Part shown: in pieces, positions 12,701 through 27,700 of the stretch
Layout of the letters: each line of letters opens with the position of its first letter
Numbering within the stretch: position 1 is the first letter of the stretch
Source: Cornus controversa
Taxonomy: Eukaryota; Streptophyta; Magnoliopsida; Cornales; Cornaceae
Length of the DNA stretch: 64,000 bases
Assembly (NCBI GenBank): GCA_026545225.1
Contig: CM048853.1
Coordinates: 18,373,255-18,437,254, forward strand
Direction: 5' to 3'
The notes under the pieces: generated by a model
What the model was told of the DNA's origin: nothing
Seen by the model: the letters and a program-made list of their open reading frames with translations, nothing else
Databases searched by the model: none
Translations under genes and position numbers: made by a program

Positions 12701-15700
12701 TTAATACCCAAACACCAGATCTTTTTTTTACCTAACACTACAGAACCTGCCGACAGCCCTGCCCACCACCATAGACCAGGTGTCATTATTTGACTTCATG
12801 GCAGACAAAATTGAAATCTTTGTGACTTCTCAGATTGATTCTCAGACTCTAATGATTTCTCCAATCGCATCTAATCAAGATCTAATGAATGTCCAGTTGA
12901 TGCCTCATAAACTTGATGGCACCAATTATCTGGCTTGGTCTCAATTTGTTAAGCTATATATTACCGGCAAAGGCCGGTTGGGGTATTTGACTAGGGAAAA
13001 CCCCGACCTACGATCAATGACCCAACTTTCACGACTAGGGTTGCAGAAGATGCAATGCTCTGCTCTTGGCTACTCCAAACTATGATCTCTGATCTTAGTC
13101 CTGGATATATGCGGCTCAAGTCCGCTAAAGATATTTGGGATGCAGTATCTCGGACTTATTCTGTGGGAGGAAATGAGGCACAAATTTATGAGTTGAAGCG
13201 TCGTATTTAGGCTACTACTCAATAGGAAAGGACATTGGAGGCATATTACAATGCCCTCCAAGCTTTGTGGCAAGAACTCGACTATTACCAATCTTGTGAG
13301 ATGGAGTGTGCTGTTGATATCGCTTTGTTGAATAAGCGGATTGAAAAAGAAAGTGTTTTTGAGTTTCTTGTTGGCCTTAACCTGGATCTGGACCAAGTAA
13401 GGACTCATGTGCTTGGAAAAGATCTGTTTCCCTCTTTGCGTGAGGCCTATGCTTATGTGCGTACCAAGGCCCTCCGATGATCTACTATGCTCATGCCACC
13501 TTCTCCAGAAGGATCTGCTTTGCTTTCCACCACAAGTCAGCCACCTTGGGCACCATTAGTATATCATCCCGATCCTCCACCAACTGCAACATCCGGTAAT
13601 GTAGCTAAAACTACTAAATCTGATGACAAAGATTCTTTAGTTTGTGATTATTGTAACCAGACTAGACATGTGAGAGAGCAATGCTTTAAACTTAATGGTT
13701 ATCCGCCTTGGTGGCCTAGAAAAAAGGGTGACAAAGGTGAAGGCATTAAGGGCAGAAAAGGGAGTCGTTCTAGCTCTAAGGCTCATTATACCTCTTCAAG
13801 TGATCAGAATAGTGACCATTCTGCTGCTAAGTTTTCTTCTGCTCAGATGGAACAAATGATTCAGGAGTGTGCTCGCTTGCTATCTACTAAAGGGTCCAGT
13901 TCTTTAGCCACGTCCTCAGGTAACTTTGTTCGTTGTTTTAGTGTATCCGGTAAGTCTTCCTCAGACTCTTGGGTTATAGATATAGGTGCAACTAATCACA
14001 TGACCTGTACATCTCATTTTTTCTTATGTTATTCCTCACCTACTAAAACTTGCGTCACAACTACTGATGGTTCACCAACCCATGTGGCTGGTGAAGGTTC
14101 AGTCTCACTTTCTGATTCTGTCCCTTTCCAATGTTCTTCATGTCTCTAGATTGTCCAATAATCTGCTGTCTATCAGTCAACTTATTAAAACCTTAAACTA
14201 ATCTGTTACATTTTTTGACACTCATTGTATATTTCAGGATCTCAGGACGAGGGCGAGGATTGGTCATGGTAATGAAAGAGGCGGCCTTTATCTCTTGGAC
14301 GTACCAACTGCTTCAACCACAGTTCATGTTATATAGTCCACTAATGGTTCATCCCGTAACATTTGGCTATGGCACAAGCGTTTAGGACGTACATCATTTT
14401 ATTATTTAAAAAAATTGTTTCCTTCCTTATTTTCTGCTATTGATGTTTCACAATTTCAATGTGAAACTTGTGAACTTGCTAAACATCATCGGGTACCTTT
14501 TCCATTAAGTATTAATAAAAGTGTCATTCCTTTTGCTCTTGTTCATAGTGATGTTTGGGGCCCTTCTCGTATGACTAATCTTTCAGGTTCTAATTGGTTT
14601 GTCACATTCATTGATGACTACACCCGAGTTACTTGGGTTTATCTGATGAAGGAAAAAAGTGAAGTCTTCTCTATTTTTAAGTCCTTTTATCAAATGATCA
14701 ATACACAGTACAATTCAAAAATAAAGTCTTCCGCTCTGATAATGGGGGTGAATACATTTATTCTGGTGTCAAGTCCTATTTTTCTGATCATGGCATTATC
14801 CATCAAACTTCTTGCACCGATACCCCTCAACAGAATGGAGTAGCCGAACGGAAAAACCGCCATCTTCTCGAAGTATCCCGTTCTCTACTTCTATCCATGA
14901 CAATACCAAAGTCATATTGGGGGGAGGCTGTTCTCACGACAACCTATTTGATCAATCGGATGCCTTCCAAAGTTTTTCAATACCAAACTTCGCTTCAGGT
15001 TTTCACTACTTCTTGCTCGCCATCTACTGTTAATCATCTTCCTCCTCGAGTCTTTGGTTGTGTAAGCCTTGTTCATATTCATAACAGTGGTAAGCTTGAC
15101 CCTCGTTCCCTCAAATGCATTTTTCTAGGTTATTCTGCTACTCAGAAGGGTTACAAATGTTATCACCTTCCATCAAAAAATTCTTTGTATCTATGGATGT
15201 TACTTTTCAAGAGGAACAATCTTATTTTTCTAATCTTGCTTCTACGACTTCTCTTCAGGGGGATACCTTGAGTAGTGAAGAAAAGTCTTATATTGTGCCT
15301 ATGTTTGAATTGGATAGTGAAAATAAAAAAAAAAATTTGAAAAACAAAAGGCGGTTCTTTGACTCTCCCTCTAAAAGGTCATCATATGTCTCCATTTGAG
15401 TAGGTATATCTAAGAAGAGAAAAGGTACCTCTCGAGCAAAATGATCCGTCTGCCCCAATAACAGGTAATCCTGAGACAGAGTCTATTGAATCTCCATTCT
15501 CTTTTGTTGATAATAGTTCTGTAGATCCTAATGCTCCAGATGATTCTAATGTTGTTAATGACTTAGAATTGCCTATTGCTTTGAGAAAATCACATCGTAC
15601 TTGTCAGTCAAAATATAAATATCCTATTTCAAGTTTTTTATGTCTTCCCATCGTCTCTCACCATCCTTTAAGGTTTTTGCCCATTAGTTGTCTTCTATAT

Positions 15701-18700
15701 TTATTCCTAAAAAAATTCAAGATGCACTTGACAATCCAAGGTGGAAAGAGGCAATGGTTGAGAAATTGAGAGCTCTCTAGAAAAACTCTACATGGGAGTT
15801 AGTGGAGTTGTTGAACGGGAAGAAAACTGTTGGCTGCAAATGGGTATTTACCATAAAGCATAAGGGAGATGAGTCAATTGACCGATACAAGGAAAGATTG
15901 GTGGCAAAGGGCTATACTCAGACATATAGCATTAACTATCAAGAAACGTTGCTCCAGTTGCGAAGATGAACATTATTTGAGTTCTTTTATCTTTAACAGC
16001 TAACCTGGAGTGGACTCTCCAACAGTTTGATGTGAAGAATGCTTTCCTCCATGGCGATCTAGAGGAGGAAGTGTACATAAACATTCCTCCAGGTAGTGAT
16101 GAAAGTACCAAAAAGGGGAAAGTATACAGACTAAGGAAATAATTATATGGCCTTAAACAGTCTCCTAGAGCATGGTTTGGTAGATTTTCACAAGCTATGT
16201 AGAAGTATGGATATCGTCTTAGTCAAGCAGATCATACGTTATTCCTTCGACACTCTCAGGGGTTAGAATTACAGTTGTTATTGTCTATGTAGATGATATC
16301 ATTATGACCGGGGATGATACTGAGGAGATTAGGAGACTAAAGCTACATTTGGCTAAGGAATTTGAAATTAAAGACTTGGGTGTCCTGCGGTATTTTTTAG
16401 GTATTGAAGTGGCTCGCTCAAAGCAAGGAATCTTTGTTTCACAGAGAAAGTATGTACTTGATTTTTTAACTGAGACAGGGATGTTAGCCTACAAGCCTAT
16501 GGATACTCCTATCGATCAGAATCATAGATTGGGTGAACAAATTGATGATACACCTATTGAAAGAGAGAGATATCAGAGGTTGGTTAGAAAACTAATATAT
16601 TTGGCTCATGCACGACCAGATATAGCCTATGCAGTGAGTGTTGTCAGTCAGTTCATGCACGAGCCACGTGAAGTTCGTATGCAGGCAATAGAGAGGATAC
16701 TCAAATACTTGAAATCAACACCTGGTAAGGGCCTTTTGTTTTCGAAACATGATCACTCTGCAGTAGAGGCCTATACAGATGCCGATTGGGCGGGTTCTAT
16801 TTCCGATCGAAGATCAACTACAGGATATTGCACATTTGTGGGTGGCAATCTAGTTACTTGGCGAAGTAAAAAGCAATTGGTTGTGGCCAGGTCTAGTGTC
16901 GAGGCTGAATTCAAAGCTATGGCCCACGATGTGTGTGAATTATTATGGTTGAAGATCCTGTTAAGAGAATTGAGGATTGTTTGTCAAAGTCCTATAAAGC
17001 TATATTGTGATAATAAGGTAGCCATTAGCATTGCTCATAATCCTGTGCAACATGATCGGACTAAACATGTTGAGATTGACAGACACTTTATCAAAGAGAA
17101 GTTAACAGAAGGTGTGATTTGCACTCCCTATGTGAGGACCGAGGATCAACTTGCTGATATTTTGACTAAAGGAGTCTCTAGCAAAGTGTTCAATTCTACT
17201 TTCGCCAAGCTGAGAATCCCAGGACATCTATTCTCTAGCTTGAGGCTAAGTGTTGACATATATAGATAATTTGCATAGTTATAGGACATGTGCTGATTAT
17301 GTGTAACGTTGACATATATAGATAATTAGCATAGTTATAGGACGTGCTGATTATGTGTAATGTTGACATATATAGATAATTAGCATAGTTATAGGACATG
17401 TGTTGATTATCTGTTGACATATATAGATAATTAGCATAGTTATAGGACATATGGTGATTATGTGTAATTAGCATAGTTATAGGAGTTGATTATTCGCTTT
17501 TAACTTATTTCCTTCTTTGTAATTATTTGTGTACTATTTAAATCCTCCTCAAGGAGAAGAATACACATAGTGAATTATTCCTATTCCTTTATCTCCAGAG
17601 AAATCTCAGTAAATACATCTTGTTAGCTAAATTAACTATGCAAATTAAACTACTTGATAGCATGTAATGAACAAAGTAAAAGAAGCAATCACATCAAATA
17701 ACATAACAATTTACATGGAAAAAAAACATGGGACCATAGGCCAGGCAAATTCAATCGACTATAGAACAAAGGTATTTATGTTGATCATGTTAGTGTAAAT
17801 GTGCTAGCAAATTTCGTTCCAAACCTTTCGAGTTGTATTTTTGTATTTTTTAGTGAATGTGTTTGAAGGATAATGATACTCAAGTCAACTCAAGCCCAAT
17901 GGAACGAAATGAGGCCACACTCAGGCAAAGGTTATTATGTGTGTGAGGAAACAAATTTATTTTTGAGATTATATATTTATTTTTTGAAGTGTTCTGAAAA
18001 ACTATTGGTTGGTAAAAAGCTGAAACTTCAAGTGTTTTTTAAAACTAAATAGAGAGTTTAATTTACCATATATTGGTTTATATGGACAGGTGCATTGTTC
18101 TATTAACTCTAGTAGCCCCTATGCAGCAGCACATCAGGAGGCAGCGAGCACAATATACCAGCACATTTGTGACGACCTCTGTGGTGGGTGTGATGTGGAC
18201 AGGTCTGAGGCACTGGGCGAGTTAGCACACTAGTAGGCTACGTGTGTCAGGATACCACATCGCCTAGGGAAGGTGAAGGTGAAGTACTTATATGTATGTT
18301 CGCACCCTTCTATGACACAACACGTTTCAAAGTCATAATGGTCGTGAACCCATCAGAACTTCGCAATTAAGCATGCTTATGCAATAGTAGTACCAGGATG
18401 AGTGAACCCCCGGGAAGTCTCTAGTTCAGGGGAGCAAAAAGCAGATAATATTGTGTCAGGTAGGGTGGGGGCATTACAAATGGTATCAAAGCCAAAACCT
18501 AGCCAGAAGTGTGTCAACGGAGATGTTGGGCCTCCAAGGGGGGATGGACTGTGACTACCTCTGTGGGCGGGTGTGATGGGGGTGGATGTGAGGCACTGAG
18601 CGAGCTACCACACTGGCAAGCTACAGGTGTCATGATCCTATATCGCATGGGAAGGTGAAGTACTTATATGTATGTTTGCATCCTTCTATGACACAACGCG

Positions 18701-21700
18701 TTTTAAAGTCATGATGATCGTGAATTCATCAGAACTCCGCAGTTAAGCATGCTTGTAGAGACCTGGATTTCTTTTTTTCTTTTCTTATGAGTTTTGATAT
18801 GATTCTTGTCATGGGAGATTTGTTTTGGGTGTTCGTATTAGTTTCTTTTTCATGTTAGGGCACATTCGAGTTCGGGTGTGTTGGCATGGGGAGATTTTAG
18901 GACTTGGGAATTGTCGGGGGCACAATTGAACATCTTTAGAGGCTTTGGTGAAAAGTGTGAAATGATAGAGTGTCATTTAGTAATTTTTCTAAACTTGCTA
19001 GGAACAACGAGCAATTTTTTTAAAAGGTGTGGGTTAAGTTTGTAATAAGAAAATTAGAAATAGGAGAAAATGTTAGAAAATATCATTTGTCTTCCATTTC
19101 ATCATCTCCCATAAGACTCTCTCTCTAAAATTCTCCTCTAACTTATCTCTAGATTCTTAGTGCCTTGGAGCTTGATTTTGGAGAAGCCACAAGGGGAAAG
19201 TTTGTTGTCCTCGCCGTTGTCTTCAATTCTACGATTTCAAATCAAAATTTGAAGCACTTCCTTTTCGGTGGGCCATTTCTAGATCAATAACTTCTCTCTA
19301 ACTTTTGATTTCCTTATATTGATTTCGAGGAAGCTATACAAGGAAATAGTGTTTTCCTCACCAATCTCTACGAGTTTATGATTTTAGATCCAAGTTTGGA
19401 GCAGTTTGATTTCGGAGGGATTTTCTTGGTTTGCTCATTTGTGAGGTAGGGGTGTTTTAGTCTTGTTGGCTATAATTCTCAAGTGTATTTATATAGTTTA
19501 TTTTATTTATAGCACGCTTTTGTAGCATGTTAGAAATCCCTAGTGTGCTAAATTGTGTAGAAATTGAAAAAATGTTGTTTCTTGCATGATATTGGTTTAC
19601 TATGATGTTAGAATTGTTAATCCATGTTGTACATATGTACTGTAATTTGGATGGAAGAGAATGTTATGTTAGTTGTGTATATTGTTGATGTTGGAGAATT
19701 TCATTATAGAGTGATTGAAGCCTTGATAGAATATTTGATTGGAGTGATTCATAGGAGTGATTTTAGGAATCCTTCATCAATATATTTTTTTTTCACATTT
19801 ATCACATGTGTATTCTTTCACCTATAATAGAGGTGATTATTGCAAATAAAACAAAGAGAGAATACAATAAAAATGATGTAACCCTTTGGACTTTGTGTGT
19901 TGTGGATGTAGGTCGTAGTGGTCGAACCACGTTGTATTCTTGTGTTCTTGTTTAATTTTTCTTTTCAATTTTATTTTATTTTATCAACATGCTATCAAAG
20001 CAGGTTAATCATATCCTAGTCTAACTCGTCTCGGATCTTAGGATCAACTTGTCTTGGAGTTTCGGACCAACTCGTCTCGAATCTCAGGATCAGCTCATCT
20101 CAGATCTTTGGATCAACTCGTCTTAAGTTCTCAACAACTTCCTATTTAGTTTCAAGTTGGACATTTGGGAAAATCTGCATGTACCAACTTGAGGGGAGGT
20201 GTTGGAGAATATCATTATAGAGTGATTTAAGCCTTAATAGAATATTTGATTAGAGTGATTCATGGGAATGATTTTAGGAATCCTCTAATATATTTTTCAT
20301 ATTTATCGCATGTGTATTATTTCACCTATAAATATAGGTGATTATTGTAAACAAAATAAAGAGAGAATGCAATAAAAATAATATAGCTCTTTGGGCTTTG
20401 TGTGTTGTGGATGTAGACCGTAGTGGCAGAACCATGTTATATTCTTATGTTCTTCTTGTTTAATTTATCTCTTCAATTTTATTTTATTTTATCAACATGG
20501 TATCAGAGTAGGTTTATCATATCCTAGTCTAAACTCGTTTTGAATTTCAGGATCAACTCGTCTCGGATCTTCAGATCAACTCGTCTCGAGTTCTTGACAA
20601 CTTCTTATTTAGTTTCAAGTTTGGACACTTGAAGAAATATCCATGTACCAACTTGAGGGGGGGGGGGGGTGTTGGAGAATATCATTATAGAGTAATTTAA
20701 ACCTTGATAGAATATTTGATTGGAGTGATTCATGGTAGTGATTTTAGGAATCCTCTGTCAATATATTTTTCATATTTACCACATGTGTATTCTTTCACCT
20801 ATAAATAGAGGTGACTATTGTAAACGCAACCAAGAGAGAATACAATAAAAGTGATATAGTCCTTTGGGCTTTGTGTGTTGTGGATCTTCATTATATTCTC
20901 GTGTTCTTGTTTAATTTCTTTCTTTAATTTAATTTTATTTTATCAACAGTTGATATATTCTAAGTGTTTGATAAAATTCTTAGGAGATGGAATTAAATAT
21001 TGTAAGTGGATTTTGCGATGTTGAAATGAGAACTAACATGCATTGGATATATGATGTGGTAGAAACATGATAGGAAAACATATCATGAATATTGAAAACA
21101 TTGGTTGGATGCGCATGTGATATGCTATAATGAATCGTTGAAAATATGTGTTACTTTGTGATTGAGTGTTGATTTTTGGAATTCGGTCAGGTAAAACAAG
21201 AGGGGATAAAGGTGCTCCAAGGGTGGAAGACCCTGAAATTTGGCCAAACGATTGCATTACCGGCGGGCTAGTATCCCAGGAAAACGAGACAGAGGTGCGG
21301 GGCTTAGGCACGTACTTGGGTGTGTGAGTAACAAACAATTCCAGTCTTGCATTTGATTTGGAATGTGATTTCCTTCATGTACTAGTTGTTGAAATTGAAA
21401 TGTAATTGATGTTTGGTTGATTTTAGTAGGAGGTTTATGTACTTGTTAACGTGAATAATGTGATAAATTACATGTTTAAAGTCGTATGAAGTTAATGTTG
21501 TTCACTTTGTGACATATGTTTATAATGCCTCTTGATGAAATGTTGTCATGCCATTGAACTAGACGTTAAAGAGTATGTTACGTAGCGATTATATCATTTT
21601 ATCACATATGCCATGTATGCATGATTTGTAGAACCATTGGTTGACTTGCTTACCACATCATCTACTGCGCTAGTTTTGCTCACCCTAACATTTTTCAGGT

Positions 21701-24700
21701 ATGGAGCATGCCATGGGTGATGCTTAGACCTCCTTGAGAATGGAAGCATGATTGAGAGATTATTGTTCTCTTGTTGAAGTTGATCTCATGCTACTTTCAT
21801 TTTGAAGATCTTGATGTGACCGCACTTATGATGCATTTATCCTAATTGTTTTGACATGGCTGCGAAAGGGGAGAATTGATGTGGGAATCATTATATGTTT
21901 AATTTTGTGGGAATCATTATATGTTTAATTTTGGTATTTTGAGGTTTAACAGGGCTGATGTAGAAAGAAATATAAGAATTAAGGTTGCATGTTCGTGCAA
22001 GGGGGAAGAAGACCCATTTTGGGTCTTCCCGCAAAGTCCACTTATATATATATTATATACCATTATATATAACAGATTATGCAATTAAGTTGTGTTTTGA
22101 TGCCGTAGTTGAATGTTTAGATATGTCGTAAAGTGTATAAACATAACCCTATGCTATGAGATTAAATTGTAGTTGTTTAGAGGATAGATTTTGAGGTTTA
22201 ACAGGGCTGATGTAGCAGAAAATTATAAGAATTAAGGTTGCAGAACAGGTACTGTTCAATCAAGGGGGAAGAACCCCACTTGCAGGCTAGGTGCGTGAGG
22301 AAGAGTATGGGCCACCTCAAACCCATTTTAGGCTTGGATTTGGGCCATTTGGGTCCATTCTCCGAGCCCGGCATTTTGGGCCCACCCTCAGGTCCATCTG
22401 ATAATAATTTATAATTAATATTTTTTTTATTTTATTTAAAATCAGGAAATATTAAGGAAAAATAATTATAATTTTCCGAAAATTATGAAAATTTACAGAA
22501 TATTATATTTCAGCATAATAAACTTAATTATGCCGAAATAATCGATTTTAGATGAAGTGCAGGTGATGAAATTAAATTAAAACTCGAAAAAGTACACTTA
22601 ATTGGAGAGTTCGACAACAGTAAAGAGTTAAGGTCTAAAATTTTACAGAGAGTTATAATTAATGTTAAGAAAGCTATAAAAATATTGTACTCTCACTGGT
22701 TTCGACTTGTGGAATCTGAATAATAATTGAAGAGCATAAGGAACACATTAATTATTGGTTGGAATTATTAAATGTTTAATACATTTAATAAATTTGACTA
22801 ATTGGTAATTATTGGATACTATTTGATTAGTCGGAGGAGTAGTTCGGGACTAACCCAATGATGACTTTGCTAGACATGGTCTAGGACCATGCCTATGGGA
22901 GTGCACTACCCTTTTTGTTATGGTCATTGGGCTGACCATGTCCTTATGATGTGGACATGGTCTGAGACCATCTAGGTGAGTAAACATACAAACCCAGCTA
23001 CACGTGTGTTTTCGATAGTCCGGGACTATGCAATGCACACCTTGTATGGGAGTGTTTGATCCTATACTCGTGACTTTGAGAGAAAGCCACCAGTTTTATT
23101 TGAGCTCGAGGCTCATGTTTAAAAGCTGAAAATCTAATTAAAGTTAATCCAGATGATTAGCTAAGAGAAGTTTAGAGTTAAGGAATTTATAATCAATGTG
23201 AAAGTGGTAGCGGATATAATAATTAATTAGATATTAATTATTATGTAAGATTACAGATTTAAACGTGTTGATTAATGAGGATTTAATTAACTTAAATTGG
23301 GACAACATGAATTGTTAACATGAGTTAAACTTAAACATGGGAATATAAGGCAACATCAATTTGTTGAACGATGGCTTTTAGCAATACTCTTGCTAAGCTT
23401 GTGAGTTCATCTTATTTTTCAGGTACCCGTTGATGGAGACACGTGATAGAGATGGAAACCATCTACTTATATTTTCTTATGTATAGTTATTTCTGTTGTT
23501 CATAGTTGATACTCATGTAATTAGGATGATACTTTTGATGGGAGTTGTACAGATGGACTTAATATTATAAACTTTGTTTTGTATTAATGGAAATATTGGT
23601 TGGAGAGTTGGTTTTACGTAGTATTATGACAGATGTTAATCATAAGTCACACACCAAATTTAAGTATAGGACGATGGTTTCCTGTATTTAAATTTGGGGG
23701 CATGACACAATTATTGCAACATTCATAGAATAACTTCTACTAAATGTCCTACAACTGAAAATCATAAATTTGATAGATTTTACTCACAACTTTTCAAAGC
23801 TCTCAGGAATTTGAAGATTTAATGAAGATTGGAATGAAGATCGTCTCGCTTTTGAAGAATGCACCAAATATTTTGCTTCTTCCAACGGAGATGGCCAATA
23901 CTCCATGCCCCTTCGCTTAGTGATCCATAAACATGATCCAGCTTTACTCTCATCACTGATAAGCTGAAAAGCACCTGAAAAAATAATGATCAGAACATCC
24001 AAATTACATAATATTGGTTCAGGTTAACTGACAATAAATATTTAATTGAAGTTTCAATGATATTATGAAATATACTAATATAGGAGAAACTATTTAGAGA
24101 AGTGTTCTTACCTCAAACAAATTTAAAATATTGAATTTATTTAATCATACTTAGCAAAAAAAAAAAAATATTTAATCATGAATCTCTCTTATTCCATATG
24201 CTTATATTTATACCTACATTAATATGCTTGCACATGTTAAATCGTGATTTGAAACCAATAATTTAAGTGTATGTCTACATAAGTTTATATACTTATTAAT
24301 CATATATATGTCCAAGTAGCTAGGTGTGTGTATATATAGATACATGTAAACTTATATATAGATGTTCATATACAATTAGGCTAAGTGACCATATCATTGG
24401 ACATAGAAGAAATAGAAGATAAAAGAGATACAAGAGAAATATGTAAAGGCTTGAATGAGAGTAATCACCTACTCATAGCTCTTGTATTTATATACTAAAA
24501 GAGCATATGTTACATATTAGAATAAAGGAAACCAAATAAAATCACTGCAGATTCTATACCTAAATATATGTGTAAATAAAGTCAAATCCCATGATTCGAG
24601 GCTAAGATATCTCGGCTAGCACTCCCCCTCAAGTTGGTACGTGGATATCTAAGACACCCAACTTGGATCATGCATCCTCAAACACGGTCTTGCTGACACC

Positions 24701-27700
24701 ATTCGTAAGAATGTCTGCAAGTTGCTTAGAGGTAGTGGCAAACGGAGTGCAAATCTGACTGGAGATGGTCTTTTCTCGAATGAAGTGTCGACCAACCATA
24801 CTCAGTGGGATTTGCTGCAATGCTAATGGCAGGCTTGTTGTCACAGTAAGGTGAAAATGAAAGTGATACTGGAAGCTAGGTCTATCATCAACATTTTCAG
24901 CGATAGCAACTCACACACTCCAAGAGCCATAGCCCTATACTCTGCCTCTGCACTCGATCGAGTGAAAACATCTTGCTTCTTACTGCACCAAGTAACCAAG
25001 ATGGCACCAACAGTATTACAGTAGCCGGAAGTTGACGTCCTATCTGAAATGAATCATGTATAATCAACATCTGTCCAGGCCTCAACTCGTAAGTGACCCT
25101 GATTGGAAAATAAAATACCGTGGCCCGAACACCCCTTCAGGTAGCGAAGGATCCGAATAGCTGCATCAATGTGAGGGGTGCGAGGAGAGTGCATGAGATG
25201 ACTCGCGACACTCACGGCATAAGCAATGTTAGGTTGAGTCATAGATAGGTAGATGAGCTTCCCAACAAGCTTTTGGTACTGACCAACATCCGACAATAAC
25301 TCTTCTTCAGAATCATCCAACCGATGATTCTACTCAATCGGAGTATCAGCTACACCTTGATGTAAACAAAACTAGAGCATAGTAGTGCCAAAATGATCAA
25401 ACCAAGCTCAAGGGGACTACTTGAGGTCATACAGGAAGTGGCGAAGACAACAGACCATCCTTGAATGAGCAGGAGAGCGAAAGCCCGGAGGGGGAACCAT
25501 ATACACCTCCTCCTACAAGTCACCATTGAGAAAGACATTCTTGACGTCTAACTGAAAAAGTGCCCAAGAACGAATCACAACAATGAAAAATAATACGCGG
25601 ATGGTGTTAATGTTGGCAACAAGGGCAAACGTCTCCTGATAATTTATGCCGTAGAAATGAGTATAACCCTTGGCAACTAATCAGGCCTTACAGTGAGCAA
25701 CTGACCCATCTAGATTATGTTTAATTGCAAACACCCAATGACAACCCACAACCTTTCATCCAATAGGAAGTGGAACCATGACCTAAGTCTGATTGTTTTC
25801 ATGTGTCTGCAGTTCTTTAGTCATAGCGTTACACTACTGAGGTTGTGCCAGTGCATCTGCAACACTAGAAGGAAGAGGAACCGAGGCAACAGAAACAAGA
25901 AAACTCTGATAGGAGGGTGAGAGAGCACAATTAGAAACGAAATTCGAAATAGGGCAAGTACAAGAAAATTTACCCTTCCAAAGAGCAACAGGATGATCAT
26001 CAAGCAGAACAAAGCACACACACCCAAAGACCCGCGAGGGAATCAAACAAATAGATTGATTGCCATGTAGAATTGAAAGTGGGGCTGCAAAGTTAAGAAT
26101 CCTAGAAGTGGTCCTATTAATGATTTAGACAGTTTTAAGAATAGCATCTCTCCAAAATGACTGGGAAACATTCATGTCAATGTAGATGGCTTTGATTAAG
26201 TCAAGGATCTAGCTATTCTCTCTCAAAACGGCCAATCTATTGAGGGGTGTGAACATTAGACACTCAATTCCAAATTATGTACATAACCGTTGTACCTCCC
26301 CATAAGTATACTCTATACCATGATCAGATCTGAATTTTTTAATGGTACGGACAATTTGAGTTTGAACCATTGTCACAAAATTTTTAAAAATAATGTACAC
26401 CTCATTTTTGGTCTTTATAAGATAGACTAACATGACTATGATCATCAATAAACAACACAAAATAACTAAATCCAAGACTAGAAGTAACTGGGGAAGGCCC
26501 CCGCACATCTGAATGAACAAGATCAAAAGGCGTTGCAGCAAATTTATTACTTCTAGCAGGATAATTGGAATGAACAAGTTTAGCTAGGTGACATATCTCA
26601 AGATCTAAGAAGCATGGAAACGGATACGGGATACGGATATGACATGAACACCGCGACATGGCAAATCCTAAAAAAAAAGGACATGGAGGGGACACGGCAA
26701 ATAATAAATATATTTTTTTTATATAATATATGATGTTATACTTCAAAAAATTAAGAGTAATATTATTTTTCATCAACCTAGCAAAGAAAAAATTCACAAA
26801 TCATAAGTCACAAGTACACAATTGAATCTACTCCACAACAACAATAATTATAAAAGAACGATGTCATAAAGTTAATAAAATTAAATCAAAACAGGACATT
26901 AGAATAAAAATTAATCTTATCATTTAAACATCATTCCAGCTTACTCCAAATACAAAAGCATCATCAGAAAGTCACATGTAAAATATAGCAGTTGTAGAAG
27001 AAGAGAAATAGGAGCAAAAAAGAACAAAGATAAAGAGATGAGATGAGTTGTAGTTGAATTATTAAAACAACCTTTCTAGAACTTGCGTTTTGCTGGTAAA
27101 AAGAAAGAAACAAAGAGGAAAAAGAAAGAAAGAGACTAAAAAAAGAGAAAAAAGCCACGAAACAAAGAAAATTAGAGTTTTGTTAGAAAAAGAATTAGAG
27201 ATTAGTGAAAAATAAAGAAAGAATCCATGGAAGAGAAAAAATTCATGAAAACAAAAGGAAAAAGAGAAAAAAAAAATTTGCATGTCCAATATGTGTTTGT
27301 GCCGTGTTTGAAAATTCATGGCGTGTCCATGCCATGTCCGTGTCGTGTCTGAAAATTCAAAAAAAATAAAAAAATCCAGACACGTTTTTTAGCATGTCCG
27401 ACACGTGTCGTGTCTGAAACCACCATAATACTAAATAAAGAAGGAAACAAATGTTTTAAATAACCAAAAGAAATATGTCATAAACGCAAGGGTCAGCACA
27501 AAGCTTAGATAAAACAAAACTAGAAAAGGAAACTGAATATTCTTGTGGTCACAAAGGAGCATCCAACAGGTATAGGCCGTCCACTTCACGCCCACTGCCA
27601 ATTGTCCACTTCAACACTAGATCCTGAAAAGCACAGTGAGATGGAAAGGACATTCCACTGCAATTTAATTGTTTAGTAAGACTACTAACAAAAATAAGAT

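Larger units (their letters stand above)
12391..17608 (+). mobile_element. Ty1/copia retrotransposon A, complete but decayed
   Basis: The element is bounded by LTRs and a perfect 5-bp TSD GTAAA (12386-12390 and 17609-17613). It has a PBS TGGTATCAAAGC at 12628, then gag, protease, integrase, RT and RNase H in copia order. All coding parts carry stops or frameshifts except the last 321 codons. It sits in the antisense orientation in the 12.2-kb intron between visible exons 6 and 7. Confidence 0.92.
18168..18751 (+). mobile_element. Cassandra-type TRIM with 5S rRNA sequence in its LTRs
   Basis: LTR1 is 18168-18478 (TGTGACGACC to GGGGCATTACA). The PBS TGGTATCAAAGCC is at 18481-18493, and the very short internal region ends in a poly-purine tract near 18535. 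LTR2 starts at 18550 and is cut off at 18751 inside its 5S segment by the junction with the next LTR-like element. Both LTRs contain plant 5S rRNA-like sequence, the defining feature of Cassandra elements. There is no coding sequence; such elements depend on other retrotransposons for movement. Confidence 0.88.

Noticed and set aside
17235..17474. Minus-strand frame with repeated YANYLYMST
   Set aside because: It is only the translation of the tandem unit in the copia A 3' LTR.
18347..18420. Functional 5S rRNA gene
   Set aside because: Only part of 5S is present, with substitutions, inside an LTR that has a second copy in LTR2; this is the Cassandra pattern.
27380..27420. Right TIR and 8-bp TSD of the TIR element in copia D
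   Set aside because: No sequence matching the right terminus or the left flank CTCAAGAT was found; the end is degraded or deleted.
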